Positions 32,402 to 41,361 of a stretch of DNA of 64,000 bases are shown one piece after another; the first letter of the stretch is position 1; every line of letters starts with the position of its first letter. The position numbers and the translations under genes are program-made. The stretch comes from Nocardioides pantholopis (GTDB taxonomy: Bacteria; Actinomycetota; Actinomycetes; Propionibacteriales; Nocardioidaceae). The DNA lies in the NCBI RefSeq assembly GCF_003710085.1, contig NZ_CP033324.1:3473501-3537500 (forward strand), in the 5' to 3' direction. Under the pieces are notes generated by a model, which saw only the letters and a list, made by a program, of their open reading frames with translations, made no database searches and was not told the DNA's origin.

Positions 32402-32953
32402 ATGCAACTTCGTCGCACGTTCGCCCTCGTCTCGGGCACCCTCCTCCTGACGGCTCCCCTGGGCGCCTGCGGCTTCGACGTCGCCACCGACCGGATGTAC
32501 ACCCCGGCGGCCGGCACCAACGCCCGCGACTACGACGTCGACATCCTCAACGCCGTCGTGGTCACCGGCCAGCCCGGCTCCGGCACGTTCGTCACGGCGC
32601 TCTCGAACGCCTCCGCCGAGCCGGTGACGCTGCGCTCGATCTCCGCCCCGGGCGTCGAGATCGAGGGCTTCGAGCCCATCGAGGTCCCCGCGGACAACGG
32701 GTTCGTGAACCTGGAGGACGAGGACATCTACGTCACCGGAGACGTCGAGGCCGGCCTGGTGATCCCGATGACGCTGAAGTTCGACAACGGCGACACCGTC
32801 GAGATCGACGTCCCGACCGTCACCAACTGCGACGAGTTCGAGGGCCTGGACACCTCCGTCGAGGCGGGCGGCGGGGCTGCCGGGGACACCGACGGCTCCG
32901 ACGAGGTCATCACCTACTCCTGCGAGGTCGAGCACGCCGGGGGCGGGCACTGA
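32402..32953 (+). CDS. Hypothetical exported lipoprotein
   Basis: 183 residues with a lipoprotein signal peptide: MQLRRTF, a hydrophobic core, then lipobox LGAC with Cys23. The mature part is beta-rich ([39 protein letters not shown]), like small extracytoplasmic copper-chaperone or Ig-like domains, but lacks their Met/His ligands. It holds two further cysteines (TNCDEF and YSCEVE) that may form a disulfide, and an acidic, Gly-rich C-terminus. The function is unknown. Its TGA shares one base with the gpmA ATG, so the two genes are coupled. Confidence 0.8.
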   Translation: MQLRRTFALVSGTLLLTAPLGACGFDVATDRMYTPAAGTNARDYDVDILNAVVVTGQPGSGTFVTALSNASAEPVTLRSISAPGVEIEGFEPIEVPADNGFVNLEDEDIYVTGDVEAGLVIPMTLKFDNGDTVEIDVPTVTNCDEFEGLDTSVEAGGGAAGDTDGSDEVITYSCEVEHAGGGH

Positions 32954-33693
32954 TGTCCACCCTGATCCTGCTCCGCCACGGCGAGAGCGAGTGGAACGCC
33001 AAGAACCTCTTCACCGGCTGGGTCGACGTCCCGCTGACCGACAAGGGTCGCGCCGAGGCCGAGCGCGGCGGGGTCCTGATGAAGGACGCCGGCCTGCTCC
33101 CCGACGTCGTGCACACCTCGCTGCAGCGCCGGGCCATCACCACTGCCGGGATCGCCCTCGACACCGCCGACCGGCACTGGATCCCGGTCAAGCGCTCCTG
33201 GCGCCTCAACGAGCGCCACTACGGCGCCCTGCAGGGCAAGAACAAGACGCAGGTCAAGGACCAGTACGGCGAGGAGCAGTTCATGCTCTGGCGCCGGTCC
33301 TTCGACGTCCCGCCGCCGCCGCTGGCCGACGACGACCAGTACTCCCCCGTGGGCCTGCCGCAGTACGCCGACCTCGGCGAGGAGCTGCCCCGCACCGAGT
33401 GCCTCAAGGACGTCATCGCGCGCTTCCTGCCGTACTGGGACGCCGAGATCGTCCCGGACCTGCGCGCCGGCCGCACGGTGCTGGTGGCCGCGCACGGCAA
33501 CAGCCTGCGGGCCCTGGTCAAGCACCTGGACCAGATCAGCGACGAGGACATCGCCGGGCTGAACATCCCCACCGGCATGCCGCTGCACTACGACCTCGAC
33601 GACGACCTGCGCCCGCGGGTCTCCGGCGGCACCTACCTGGACCCCGAGGCAGCGGCTGTGGCCGCGGCCGCGGTCGCGAACCAGGGTCGCTGA
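32953..33693 (+). CDS. gpmA: 2,3-bisphosphoglycerate-dependent phosphoglycerate mutase
   Basis: A glycolytic enzyme of 246 residues interconverting 3- and 2-phosphoglycerate. The phospho-histidine motif is [20 protein letters not shown], then [14 protein letters not shown] with the catalytic Glu, and [18 protein letters not shown] with the second His. The mycobacterial order gpm1-senX3-regX3 is kept here, but phoU is inserted in reverse between gpmA and senX3. ATG 32953 overlaps the lipoprotein stop as TGATG. Confidence 0.96.
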   Translation: MSTLILLRHGESEWNAKNLFTGWVDVPLTDKGRAEAERGGVLMKDAGLLPDVVHTSLQRRAITTAGIALDTADRHWIPVKRSWRLNERHYGALQGKNKTQVKDQYGEEQFMLWRRSFDVPPPPLADDDQYSPVGLPQYADLGEELPRTECLKDVIARFLPYWDAEIVPDLRAGRTVLVAAHGNSLRALVKHLDQISDEDIAGLNIPTGMPLHYDLDDDLRPRVSGGTYLDPEAAAVAAAAVANQGR

Positions 33694-33699
33694 GCAGCA

Positions 33700-33772
33700 G
33701 CGGGCGAGGCACGAGCCCGCTGCGTGGGCTCAGCGAGATCGAGCAAGCCCCGCGGGCGAGGAACGAGCTCGC
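33700..33772 (+). repeat. Two direct copies of a 21-base element between gpmA and phoU
   Basis: GCGGGCGAGGcACGAGCcCGC (33700-33720) and GCGGGCGAGGaACGAGCtCGC (33752-33772), 52 bases apart, each partly self-complementary. They fill the convergent gap, followed by a short family A-like tail (CGTCGAGATCCGG). Confidence 0.6.
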
Positions 33773-33818
33773 GACGGGCGCGTCGAGATCCGGTCAGGCA
33801 TGAGCGGGCCGCGTCGGC

Positions 33819-34475
33819 TCACGCATCGACCTCGCGCCGGTGCTGGCCGGTGACGACGAAGACCACCCGGTTGGCGACCGACACCGCGTGGTCGGCGATC
33901 CGCTCGTAGTAGCGGCCCAGCAGCGCGACGTCCACCGCGGCCTCGACGCCGTGGCTCCAGTCCTCGGAGAGCAGCTCGGTGAACGAGCGGCGGCGCAGCC
34001 GGTCCATCTCCTCGTCCACCCGGCCGAGCTCGAGGGCCGCCTCGACGTCGCGGGTGCTGATGATCCGGCCGACGTCGCCGACCATCCGCTCGGCGACCTC
34101 CGCCATCCGGACCACGGTGGGGCGCACCTGGTCGGGGACCGCGGTGCGCGGGGTGCGCAGCCGGGCGATCTTGGCGACGTGCACCGACAGGTCGCCCATC
34201 CGCTCCAGCTCGCTAACCATCCGCAGCGCGGAGACGATCACGCGCAGGTCGCCGGCCACCGGCTGCTGCAGGGAGAGCAGCGTGAACGCGGTGTCCTCGA
34301 CCCGCTCCCGGGCGCGGTCGATGTCGGCGTCGGCGCTGATCACCCGCTCCGCCGTGGTGGCGTCGCCGGTCAGCAGGGCCGCTGTCGCCCCTCGGACCGA
34401 CGCCTCCACGTCGGCGCAGATGCTGGCGAGGTCCTCGAACATGCCGTCGAGCTGGTCACGGAAAGCGTCGCGCAT
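33819..34475 (-). CDS. phoU: Phosphate-signalling regulator PhoU
   Basis: A 218-residue helical-bundle protein. It relays the state of the Pst transporter to the SenX3/RegX3 type two-component system and dampens it when phosphate is plentiful. Two PhoU repeats are visible, each with a metal-binding E/DxxxD signature: DADIDRARERVEDTAF and LRMVSELERMGDLSVHVAKI in the first, and GRVDEEMDRLRRRSF and GRYYERIADHAVSVANRVVF in the second. ATG 34475 has the -10 box TACCGT 7 bases upstream. It is divergent from senX3, with a PHO box between. Confidence 0.94.
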   Translation of the reverse strand: MRDAFRDQLDGMFEDLASICADVEASVRGATAALLTGDATTAERVISADADIDRARERVEDTAFTLLSLQQPVAGDLRVIVSALRMVSELERMGDLSVHVAKIARLRTPRTAVPDQVRPTVVRMAEVAERMVGDVGRIISTRDVEAALELGRVDEEMDRLRRRSFTELLSEDWSHGVEAAVDVALLGRYYERIADHAVSVANRVVFVVTGQHRREVDA

Positions 34476-34482
34476 GGCGGTG

Positions 34483-34488
34483 ACGGTA
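34483..34488 (-). promoter_or_regulatory. -10 box TACCGT, leaderless promoter of phoU
   Basis: On the minus strand TACCGT is 7 bases before ATG 34475. Confidence 0.55.
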
Positions 34489-34529
34489 GGCGCGCCAGGT
34501 GACCGGCAGGGGGGCTACGGGGGGACTGC

Positions 34530-34547
34530 GGTGAACGCAAGGTGAAC
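34530..34547 (-). promoter_or_regulatory. PHO box between phoU and senX3
   Basis: On the minus strand GTTCACC-TTGC-GTTCACC: two perfect 7-base direct repeats spaced 11 bases apart, the pattern bound by PhoP/RegX3-type regulators. It lies 41 bases upstream of the phoU -10 box and 48 bases upstream of the senX3 -10 box. Confidence 0.75.
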
Positions 34548-34595
34548 ATCACCGACCCCGGGCCGGACCGGCTCAGCCGCGGGCGCCGGGCCCCG

Positions 34596-34601
34596 TACGC
34601 T
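34596..34601 (+). promoter_or_regulatory. -10 box TACGCT, leaderless promoter of senX3
   Basis: TACGCT, GCTGCT, GTG 34608. This favours GTG 34608 over the in-frame ATG 34542, which is upstream of the box. Confidence 0.6.
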
Positions 34602-34607
34602 GCTGCT

Positions 34608-35753
34608 GTGGACCCGACGACGCAGGCGTTCCTGGCCGCGATCATCGGGGCCGTCGTCGCCGGCGGCGCGGTGCTCGCCTGGCACTTCAGCGACCGCGAG
34701 CAGCAGCACCGGGTGATCACCGAGGAGCCGGTCGTGCCGCCGGCGGTCGGCACCGTGCTCTCGGTGCTGCGCAGCAGCGCGGTGGTCGTCGACCGGGCCG
34801 ACACCGTGCTCAAGGCGTCGGCCCCGGCGTACGCGCTGGGGCTGGTGCGGGGCACCCGGCTGGTCTCCGAGGAGCTCGCGACGCTGGTCCAGCAGGTCCG
34901 CCGCGACGGTCAGATCCGGGAGACCGAGCTGGTGATGACCCGCCCCGGAGCACCGGTCCGGCACGTCACGGCCCGGGTCGCCCCGCTGAGCTCGCGGCTG
35001 GTGCTGGCACTGGTCGAGGACCGGACCCGCGAACGCCGGGTCGAGGCCGTGCGCCGCGACTTCGTGGCCAACGTCAGCCACGAGCTCAAGACCCCGGTGG
35101 GCGCGGTGCACCTGCTCTCCGAGGCGATCACCGAGGCCGCCGACGACCCCGAGGCGGTCAAGCGGTTCGCCTCCCGGCTGATCACCGAGAGCGACCGGCT
35201 CGCCCAGCTGGTCCAGCAGATCATCGAGCTCTCCCGGTTGCAGGCCGACGACCCGTTGGAGACCCCGGGCCCGGTGGACCTCGACGAGGTGCTCGCGGTC
35301 GCCGTCGACACCAGCGCCATCGACGCGGAGTCGCGCCACATCGACATCCACATCGAGGGGCCGAGCGGGCTGCAGGTGCTCGGCAACACCGAGCAGGTCA
35401 CCGCCGCGGTGGCGAACCTGGTCGCGAACGCCGTCACGTACTCCGAGCCGGACGCCACGGTGTCGGTGACGACCAGGACCACCGCGGACTCCGTGGAGAT
35501 CTCGGTCGTCGACCAGGGCATCGGGATCCCCGCCGAGGAGATCGACCGGATCTTCGAGCGGTTCTACCGCGTCGACCCGGCCCGGCACCGGTCCACCGGC
35601 GGCACCGGGCTGGGACTGTCCATCGTCAAGCACGTCGCGGCCACCCACGGCGGCGAGGTCCGAGTGTGGTCCGTCGAGGGGCAGGGGTCGACGTTCACGC
35701 TGACCCTGCCCCGCTACTTCGGGGCCGAGAGCAGACAGGAGGAGAGCCAGTGA
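34608..35753 (+). CDS. senX3: Phosphate-sensing histidine kinase SenX3
   Basis: 381 residues: one N-terminal membrane helix (FLAAIIGAVVAGGAVLAWHF), then a PAS-like domain of about 48-135 (VLRSSAVVVDRADTVLKAS). The HisKA helix carries H158 in FVANVSHELKTPVGAV. The HATPase_c domain has NLVANAVTYSEPD, VVDQGIGIP, IFERFYRVDPARHRSTGGTG and LGLSIVKHVAATHGG. It responds to Pst/PhoU state rather than to a periplasmic ligand in the known SenX3/PhoR-type systems. Its TGA overlaps the regX3 GTG (GTGA). Confidence 0.94.
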   Translation: MDPTTQAFLAAIIGAVVAGGAVLAWHFSDREQQHRVITEEPVVPPAVGTVLSVLRSSAVVVDRADTVLKASAPAYALGLVRGTRLVSEELATLVQQVRRDGQIRETELVMTRPGAPVRHVTARVAPLSSRLVLALVEDRTRERRVEAVRRDFVANVSHELKTPVGAVHLLSEAITEAADDPEAVKRFASRLITESDRLAQLVQQIIELSRLQADDPLETPGPVDLDEVLAVAVDTSAIDAESRHIDIHIEGPSGLQVLGNTEQVTAAVANLVANAVTYSEPDATVSVTTRTTADSVEISVVDQGIGIPAEEIDRIFERFYRVDPARHRSTGGTGLGLSIVKHVAATHGGEVRVWSVEGQGSTFTLTLPRYFGAESRQEESQ

Positions 35754-36426
35754 GTCGGGTGCTCGTGGTGGAGGACGAGGAGAGCTATATCGACGCGCTC
35801 TCCTACATGCTGCGCAAGGAGGGCTTCGAGGTCGCCGTGGCCACCGACGGCAACGACGCGCTCGCCGAGTTCGAGCGCAACGGCGCCGACATCGTGCTGC
35901 TCGACCTGATGCTGCCTGGCCTTCCGGGGACCGAGGTGTGCCGCCGGATCCGGCAGACCTCCAGCGTCCCGGTGATCATGGTCAGCGCCAAGGACGACGA
36001 GGTCGACAAGGTCGTCGGGCTCGAGCTCGGCGCCGACGACTACGTCACCAAGCCCTACTCCCCCGCGAGCTGGTGGCCCGGATCCGCGCCGTGCTGCGGC
36101 GCGGCCAGGAGCCGGAGGCCGCCTCGAGCGCGCTCGAGGCCGGGCCGGTGCGGATGGACGTGGAGCGTCACGTGGTCACGGTCGACGGGGCCGAGCAGCG
36201 CCTGCCACTCAAGGAGTTCGAGCTGCTGGAGATGTTCCTGCGCAACCCGGGGCGGGTGCTCACCCGCGGCCAGCTGATCGACCGGGTCTGGGGTGCCGAC
36301 TACGTCGGGGACACCAAGACCCTCGACGTCCACGTCAAGCGGCTGCGCGCGAAGATCGAGCCCGAGCCGGGCGAGCCGCGGTACCTCGTCACCGTGCGCG
36401 GGCTGGGCTACAAGCTCGACCTGTGA
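35750..36426 (+). pseudogene. regX3: Response regulator RegX3, interrupted by a one-base frameshift
   Basis: GTG 35750 (AGGAGGAG upstream) opens an intact receiver: MSRVLVVEDEESYIDAL, phospho-acceptor D52 in IVLLDLMLPG, GADDYVTKPYSP. After TKPYSP the homologous sequence RELVARIRAVLRRG continues only in the next frame, through the full winged helix (PVRMDVERHVVTVDG, EFELLEMFLRNPGRVLTR, VRGLGYKLDL, stop at 36426). The break is in a run of five C at 36060-36064, where six would restore the frame. Read literally the product stops at 36277 (175 residues) without its DNA-binding domain. Both halves are otherwise well conserved, so a base-call error or very recent mutation is likely. Confidence 0.9.
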
Positions 36427-36511
36427 CCTCCCCGGACCCGGCCCCGCACGCGTGTCCGGATCTCGACGTACGACGACCGAAATCCGCGTGCCGCGGGGCG
36501 GCCGGCGTCCC

Positions 36512-36517
36512 TACGCT
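36512..36517 (+). promoter_or_regulatory. -10 box TACGCT of the EamA transporter gene
   Basis: TACGCT, GGGCCG, GTG 36524: a 6-base gap. Confidence 0.6.
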
Positions 36518-36523
36518 GGGCCG

Positions 36524-37462
36524 GTGACGAGCACGACGACGACCGCCGCACCCCCCGGCCCAGTCCGCACCCCGCCGGCCTGGCTGCCGGTGGCGGCCGT
36601 CGGCGTGACCCTGTTCTTCTGGGCCTCGGCGTTCGTGGCGATCCGGCACCTCGCGGACGACTTCTCCCCCGGCGCGCTCTCGCTGGGGCGGCTGCTGGTC
36701 GGCGCCGTGTGCCTGGCGGCGGTCGCGCTGCCGCGCGGGTTCGTCCGGCCCACCGGGCGGCAGTGGATCTCGATCGTGACGATCGGCGTGCTGTGGTTCG
36801 GGGTCTACAACGTCGCGCTCAACGAGGGCGAGCACCGCGTCGACGCCGGCACCGCCGCGATGCTGATCCAGATCTCCCCGGTGCTGATCGCGTTCCTGGC
36901 CGCGGCGTTCCTCGGCGAGCGGTTCACGCTCTACCTCGGCCTCGGCCTCGCTCTGGCCTTCAGCGGCGTCGCGGTCATCGGCCTGTCCGGACCCGGGGAC
37001 GGCGACCGCGACCTGCTCGGGGTCGCCCTCTGCCTGGTCTCCGCCGCCGTCTACTCGGTCAGCCTGATCCTCCAGAAGCCGCTCGTCGCACGGCTCCCCG
37101 CCCTGCAGGTCACCTGGCTGGCCTGCACCGTCGGCGCCGTCGCCTGCCTGCCGTTCCTCGGCGAGCTGATCGAGGAGACCGGCCGCGCGCCGGCGTCCTC
37201 GATCCTGTGGGTGGCCTACCTCGGGATCTTCCCCACCGCGATCGCGTTCACCACCTACGCCTACGCGCTGCGCCACATGAGCGCCAGCGGCCTGGGCGTC
37301 ACCACCTACCTGGTGCCGCCGATCACGATCCTGATGGGCCTGGTCCTCCTCGACGAGACCCCGCCGGGGATGGCGTACGTCGGCGGCGCGCTCGCGCTGC
37401 TCGGGGTCGCCGTCGCCCGCCGCAAGCCACGCACGGTCGCCCAGGAGTGTGCCCCGGCGTAG
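36524..37462 (+). CDS. EamA/DMT-family transporter
   Basis: A 312-residue integral membrane protein with ten helices in two EamA repeats. The first runs LPVAAVGVTLFFWASAFVAI to VAVIGLSGPG; the second from LLGVALCLVSAAVYSVSLIL to GGALALLGVAVARRK. LLDETPPGMAYVGGALAL near the end is typical of the family. Members export amino acids, metabolites or drugs; the substrate is not predictable. GTG 36524 fits the promoter and gives a normal length. It lies just after regX3 but has its own promoter. Confidence 0.88.
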   Translation: MTSTTTTAAPPGPVRTPPAWLPVAAVGVTLFFWASAFVAIRHLADDFSPGALSLGRLLVGAVCLAAVALPRGFVRPTGRQWISIVTIGVLWFGVYNVALNEGEHRVDAGTAAMLIQISPVLIAFLAAAFLGERFTLYLGLGLALAFSGVAVIGLSGPGDGDRDLLGVALCLVSAAVYSVSLILQKPLVARLPALQVTWLACTVGAVACLPFLGELIEETGRAPASSILWVAYLGIFPTAIAFTTYAYALRHMSASGLGVTTYLVPPITILMGLVLLDETPPGMAYVGGALALLGVAVARRKPRTVAQECAPA

Positions 37463-37476
37463 CTGGTCGCGCCGCC

Positions 37477-37559
37477 CCCGTGGTCGAGACGATCCCGCTG
37501 GTCGAGCCGATCCCGCTGGTCGAGCCGTGAGGAGCGCTAGCGACGAGCGTGTCGAGACC
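37477..37559 (+). repeat. Family A repeat cluster downstream of the EamA gene
   Basis: A GTGGTCGAGAC half-element is followed by CCGCTGGTCGAGCCGAT and CCGCTGGTCGAGCCGTG in tandem, then a reverse end AGCGTGTCGAGACC. These are pieces of the same 38-base family as at 39069-39457. Confidence 0.6.
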
Positions 37560-37704
37560 TCGTTTCACCGGACACGGTGGTTGCGCGCCGCTGGGGTCGA
37601 GGGTCTTGGTCCTCGGGGCTCTCGCGTTGCCGTTGCCTGGGCTGACGGTCCCGCCTACAGGCATCAGGATTTCTTTCCACATTCCGCGTCTCGACCCTGG
37701 TGCT

Positions 37705-37727
37705 TCGAACGTGTGTTCGAGTAGAAT
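37705..37727 (+). promoter_or_regulatory. SOS (LexA) box and -10 box of the HNH/DUF222 gene
   Basis: TCGAAC-GTGT-GTTCGA (37705-37720) is a perfect match to the actinobacterial LexA-binding palindrome. One base later TAGAAT (37722-37727) forms the -10 box, 5 bases before ATG 37733. LexA bound here would exclude RNA polymerase, so the gene should be induced by DNA damage. Confidence 0.85.
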
Positions 37728-37732
37728 GTGCT

Positions 37733-39064
37733 ATGGCCATCGACCCGAACCCCGCCCCGCTGGGCGAGTGCGACAGCCCAGCGGCGGTGCTGGCGTTCGC
37801 GCGGTCCCAGCGTGCTGTGGCTGACCGTGCCGAGGTCGCCTTGCTCGAGGCTGCGGTCGCGTGGGCGTCGATGCACTCGGTCGACTGCCTGGACGACGCT
37901 GCCTGCCTCCCGGGTGCCGAGGGCGAGATCGCGATCGCGGGCCCCGGCGCGCCACTGGTCACCGAGTTCGCGCCACTGGAGCTCGGCGCCGCGCTCGGCA
38001 TGTCCTCGGATGCCGCTCGGGCGATGCTCGGTGAAGCCGTCGAGCTCGCCCACCGGCTCCCGCGCACCTGGGCCGCAGTCCGGGCCGGAGAGGTGCCGGC
38101 CTGGCGGGGCCGGAAGGTCGCGGCGAACACCCTCTCGTTGCCCGCCGACGGCGCGGCCTACGTCGACACCCACGTCCACGCGGTGGCCGGAAAGATCGGG
38201 TACGCCGCCCTGGACCGGCTCATCGAGGAGGCCCGGGTCCGGTTCGACCCCGCCGGCGCCGAGGACAAGCGCCGCGCCGCGGCGGACCGGCGGCACTTCG
38301 ACCTGGACACCGGACGCGTCTCCTTCGCAGGCACCGTGACCGTCGACGGCGAGCTCGACCTCGCCGACGCCCTCGACCTCGACGGCGCGGTCGCCCGCGG
38401 GGCCCGGGTCCTCGGCGAGCTCGGCTGCGCGGAGTCCCTCGACGTACGCCGCTCCCTGGCCGTCGGCGAGATCGCCCGCCGCCAGCTCGCCCTCGACCTG
38501 GACACCACCCCGACCCAGATCGAGGGCCTGTCCAAGCGCTGCCGACCCCGCCAGGTCGTCGTCCACGTCCACCTCACCGAGGCCGCCCTCAGCGGGGCGG
38601 ATGGGATGCACCTGGCAAGGGTCGAGAAGACCCGCTCCTTCGTCGCCGCCGACCAGGTCAAGACCTGGTGCGCCAGCCCCGACGCCCAGGTCATCGTGAA
38701 GCCGGTCATCGACCTGGCCGACGTCGACCACACCGACGCCTACGAGGTCCCGGATCGGATCGCGGAGCGGGTCCAACTCAACAACCCGACCTGCGTCTTC
38801 CCCTGGTGCGGCCGCTCGGCCCGCCGCGCGGACAACGATCACGTCGTCCGGCACCGCCACGAACGTGAAGGACCACCGGGCGACGGCGAGTACGGCGAGA
38901 CCACCGACCCCAACCTCGCACCCCTGTGCCGGACCCACCACCGGGCCAAGACCCACACCGCCTGGACCTACACCAAGCTCGACGAGACCACCTACCTGTG
39001 GCGATCCCCGAACGGCATCCACCTGCGCCGCGACCACACCGGCACCACCATCGTTCCCGCCTGA
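37733..39064 (+). CDS. HNH endonuclease-domain protein of the DUF222 / 13E12 repeat family
   Basis: A 443-residue protein. The N-terminal ~300 residues form DUF222 (LGMSSDAARAMLGEAVELAH, RLPRTWAAVRAGEVPAWRGR). The C-terminal HNH nuclease motif reads NPTCVFPWCGRSARRADNDH, then NLAPLCRTHHRAKTH. The two Cys pairs fit a zinc-stabilised His-Asn-His site. The family is multicopy in actinobacteria and behaves like a dispersed gene repeat; its biological role is unsettled. The SOS box overlapping the promoter region indicates LexA control. Dense family A repeats flank it on both sides, a sign of a mobile or rearrangement-prone locus. Confidence 0.88.
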   Translation: MAIDPNPAPLGECDSPAAVLAFARSQRAVADRAEVALLEAAVAWASMHSVDCLDDAACLPGAEGEIAIAGPGAPLVTEFAPLELGAALGMSSDAARAMLGEAVELAHRLPRTWAAVRAGEVPAWRGRKVAANTLSLPADGAAYVDTHVHAVAGKIGYAALDRLIEEARVRFDPAGAEDKRRAAADRRHFDLDTGRVSFAGTVTVDGELDLADALDLDGAVARGARVLGELGCAESLDVRRSLAVGEIARRQLALDLDTTPTQIEGLSKRCRPRQVVVHVHLTEAALSGADGMHLARVEKTRSFVAADQVKTWCASPDAQVIVKPVIDLADVDHTDAYEVPDRIAERVQLNNPTCVFPWCGRSARRADNDHVVRHRHEREGPPGDGEYGETTDPNLAPLCRTHHRAKTHTAWTYTKLDETTYLWRSPNGIHLRRDHTGTTIVPA

Positions 39065-39068
39065 CCGG

Positions 39069-39457
39069 GGTCTCGACACGCTCGCTGCGCTCGCGGCTCG
39101 ACCACCAGACGTGGTCGAGCCGCGAAGGCGCCCTGGCGCCTGAGGGTGTCGAGACCCCCTGCGCTCCGATCGTGGCCTCGACACGCTCGCTGCGCTCGCG
39201 GCTCGACCACCAGACGTGGTCGAGCCGCGAAGGCGCCCCGGCGCCTGGCCCTCCCGGTGGTCGAGCCGCGAAGGCGCCCTGGCGCCTGAGAGTGTCGAGA
39301 CCCCCGCACGCAACCACAGCCCCAGCCGCAGGCCAGCCACCGCCTGACCGGGGTCTCGACACGCTCGTCGCTGCGCTCCTCACGGCTCGACCACCGGGGC
39401 CGGTCGCGCTCGCTGCGCTCGCGGCACCACCGTCGTCGCGCCCTGAGGGACCCGCGC
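39069..39457. repeat. Array of family A palindromic repeats
   Basis: The 393-base gene-free gap 39065-39457 is almost wholly repeats. Forward copies (GGTCTCGACACGCTCGCTGC...CGGCTCGACCACC) lie at 39069-39105, about 39176-39211 and 39351-39394. Reverse copies (GGTCGAGCCGCGAAGGCGCC...TGTCGAGACC) lie at about 39112-39157, 39218-39246 (truncated) and 39257-39303. A further GCTCGCTGCGCTCGCGGC fragment is at 39408-39425. Forward and reverse copies pair into hairpins. CGCCTGACCGGGGTCTCGAC at 39059 (overlapping the HNH stop) recurs at 39341. No ORF is credible inside. Confidence 0.8.
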
Positions 39458-39964
39458 CTACCGACCCGGCTCGGCCGGCTCCTCGCCGGACTCCAGCCAG
39501 CCGCGGAAGGCCTCGAGGTTGTGGGTGGGCTCGCCGCGCAGCTTGCGCCACTCCCACTCCTTGCGGATCGAGGACGCGAAGCCGAGCTCGAGGATCGTGT
39601 TGAAGGAGTCGTCGGAGTAGGTCAGCACCGCCCCGAGCAGCCGGTCGAGCTCCTCGGGGCTGACCGCCGCCAGCGGCAGCCGGGCGTCGAGGTAGATGTC
39701 GCCGTGCCGGTCGAGGGCGAACGCGACGGCGTACATCCGCAGGTTGCGCTCGAGCAGCCAGCGGTAGACCCGCTCGTGGTTCTCGTCGGGGCGGCGACAC
39801 ACGAAGGCGTGCAGGCCCAGGGCGTGCTCGCCGACGTCGAGACGGACAGCCGTCTGGAGCTTCTTCTCCCCCGGCAGCGAGAACGAGAAGAACCCCTCGG
39901 GCTGCTCGGTGAACTCGAGGTCGTTGGCGGCGAGGTGGTCGCGCACGACCTGGACGGCGCTCAT
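39458..39964 (-). CDS. YbjN-domain protein
   Basis: A 168-residue cytosolic protein of the YbjN / type III secretion chaperone-like fold: [52 protein letters not shown] strands ([16 protein letters not shown]) and [20 protein letters not shown]. Mycobacterium tuberculosis keeps a homologue next to mshA (Rv0487), the same pairing as here. ATG 39964 overlaps the mshA stop (ATGA), so the two proteins are co-translated. A role in mycothiol metabolism is suggested only by that conserved linkage. Confidence 0.88.
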   Translation of the reverse strand: MSAVQVVRDHLAANDLEFTEQPEGFFSFSLPGEKKLQTAVRLDVGEHALGLHAFVCRRPDENHERVYRWLLERNLRMYAVAFALDRHGDIYLDARLPLAAVSPEELDRLLGAVLTYSDDSFNTILELGFASSIRKEWEWRKLRGEPTHNLEAFRGWLESGEEPAEPGR

Positions 39965-41238
39965 CGGACCGGCTCCCCCATCATCGTGCGGGCCCGCTCG
40001 TAGCCCGCGAGAGTCCGCTCGGCGGTCGCCTCCCAGGAGAACTGGCGCGCCTGCTCCAGCGCGCCGGTCTCCAGGCGCAGCCGGACCTCGTCGTCGAGGA
40101 CGCAGGCCAGGGCGTCGGCCCAGGCGGCCGGGTCGTGGCCGTCGACCAGGAGGCCGCTGTGCCGGTCGCGGACCACGGTGGTCAGCCCGCCGACCGCGGC
40201 GGCAACCACCGGGGTGCCGGTCGCCTGCGCCTCCGCGGCGACCAGGCCGAAGGACTCGTTGTAGGAGGGGACCGCGACGGCCGTCGCCGCGGCGTACCAG
40301 CGGGCGAGCTCGGCCTGGGTCACCGGCGGGACGAAGCGGACGACGTCCAGGAGCCCGAGCTCGGCGGCCAGCGCGTGCAGCGACTCGGGCCGGTCCAGCC
40401 CGGTTCCGGACGGTCCGCCGACGATCGGCACCACCAGCCGGGAGCGCAGCTGGGGCGCGCGGGCCAGGAGCACGGCCACCGCCCGCAGCAGCACGTCGGG
40501 CGCCTTGAGCGGCTGGATCCGGCCGGCGAAGAGCAGCACGTAGGCGTCGGCCGGCAGTCCGAGCTCGGCCCGGGTCCGGACCCGGTCCAGCGGCTGGAAG
40601 ACCGTGAGGTCGACACCGGGGTGGACGACCTCCACCCGGCCGGGATCCGCGTCGTAGAGGTTGATCAGCTGCTTGGCCTCGAGGTCGGTGTTGGCGATCA
40701 GGAGGTCGGCGGCCGCGACGACCTGCTCCTCGCCGATGGTCCGCGCCGCCGGCTCCGGCACGTCACCGGCCGCGAGCGCGTCGTTCTTGACCTTCGCCAT
40801 CGTGTGCATCGAGTGGACCAGCGGCACACCCCAGCGGTCTCGGGCCAGGGCGCCGACCTGGCCGGAGAGCCAGTAGTGCGAGTGCACGACGTCGTAGTGC
40901 CCCAGCGGCTGCTCGGCCTCGGCGCGCAGCACCTCCCGGGCGAAGACGCACAGCTGCGCGGGCAGCTCGGCCTTGGTGAGCCCCTCGAACGGGCCGGCGT
41001 GGACGTGGCGGACGCTGACGCCGTCACCCGCGCTGACCACGGGGTCGAGCGCCGAGCTGGTCGCGCGGGTGAAGATGTCGACCTCCACCCCGCAGCGGGC
41101 CAGCCGCCGGGCGAGCTCGAGGACGTAGACGTTCATCCCGCCCGCGTCCCCGGTGCCGGGCTGGTCCAGGGGCGAGGTGTGCAGGCTGACCATCGCCACC
41201 CGCCTGATGTGCGCGCTGTCCACGTCGTCCCTTCTCAT
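39961..41238 (-). CDS. mshA: D-inositol-3-phosphate glycosyltransferase (mycothiol synthesis)
   Basis: A GT4 glycosyltransferase of 425 residues that joins GlcNAc from UDP-GlcNAc to inositol 3-phosphate, the first committed step of mycothiol. Signature regions: [26 protein letters not shown] at the N-terminus (phosphate-binding GDAGGMN), [50 protein letters not shown], and the nucleotide-binding [24 protein letters not shown] precedes ATG 41238, the start that gives normal length. A downstream ATGA overlap couples it to the YbjN gene. Confidence 0.95.
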   Translation of the reverse strand: MRRDDVDSAHIRRVAMVSLHTSPLDQPGTGDAGGMNVYVLELARRLARCGVEVDIFTRATSSALDPVVSAGDGVSVRHVHAGPFEGLTKAELPAQLCVFAREVLRAEAEQPLGHYDVVHSHYWLSGQVGALARDRWGVPLVHSMHTMAKVKNDALAAGDVPEPAARTIGEEQVVAAADLLIANTDLEAKQLINLYDADPGRVEVVHPGVDLTVFQPLDRVRTRAELGLPADAYVLLFAGRIQPLKAPDVLLRAVAVLLARAPQLRSRLVVPIVGGPSGTGLDRPESLHALAAELGLLDVVRFVPPVTQAELARWYAAATAVAVPSYNESFGLVAAEAQATGTPVVAAAVGGLTTVVRDRHSGLLVDGHDPAAWADALACVLDDEVRLRLETGALEQARQFSWEATAERTLAGYERARTMMGEPVR

Positions 41239-41361
41239 CGCTACTGCTCCACCAGACCGCAACCAGCCGGAGCGCGGCCCCATTCCCGCTGCGACCGGCC
41301 ATCCTGGCGCAGCCGCCGCGCCACAGGGCGAGAGCGCGCCCACCGCGGACCGGCCCGGGTC

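Noticed and set aside
33700..33818. Gene in the gpmA-phoU gap
   Set aside because: Short frames there are only repeat translations; no ribosome site or promoter is seen.
35750..36426. Programmed ribosomal frameshift in regX3
   Set aside because: There is no slippery heptamer of a known type with a downstream pseudoknot that I can see, and homologues are encoded in one frame. A missing C is simpler, though not excluded.
37733..39064. Group I intron or intein-type homing endonuclease
   Set aside because: The HNH domain is attached to DUF222 in the common 13E12 architecture; there is no intron or intein boundary.
39069..39457. CRISPR array
   Set aside because: Repeats occur in both orientations, vary in length and have no uniform unique spacers; no cas genes are nearby.
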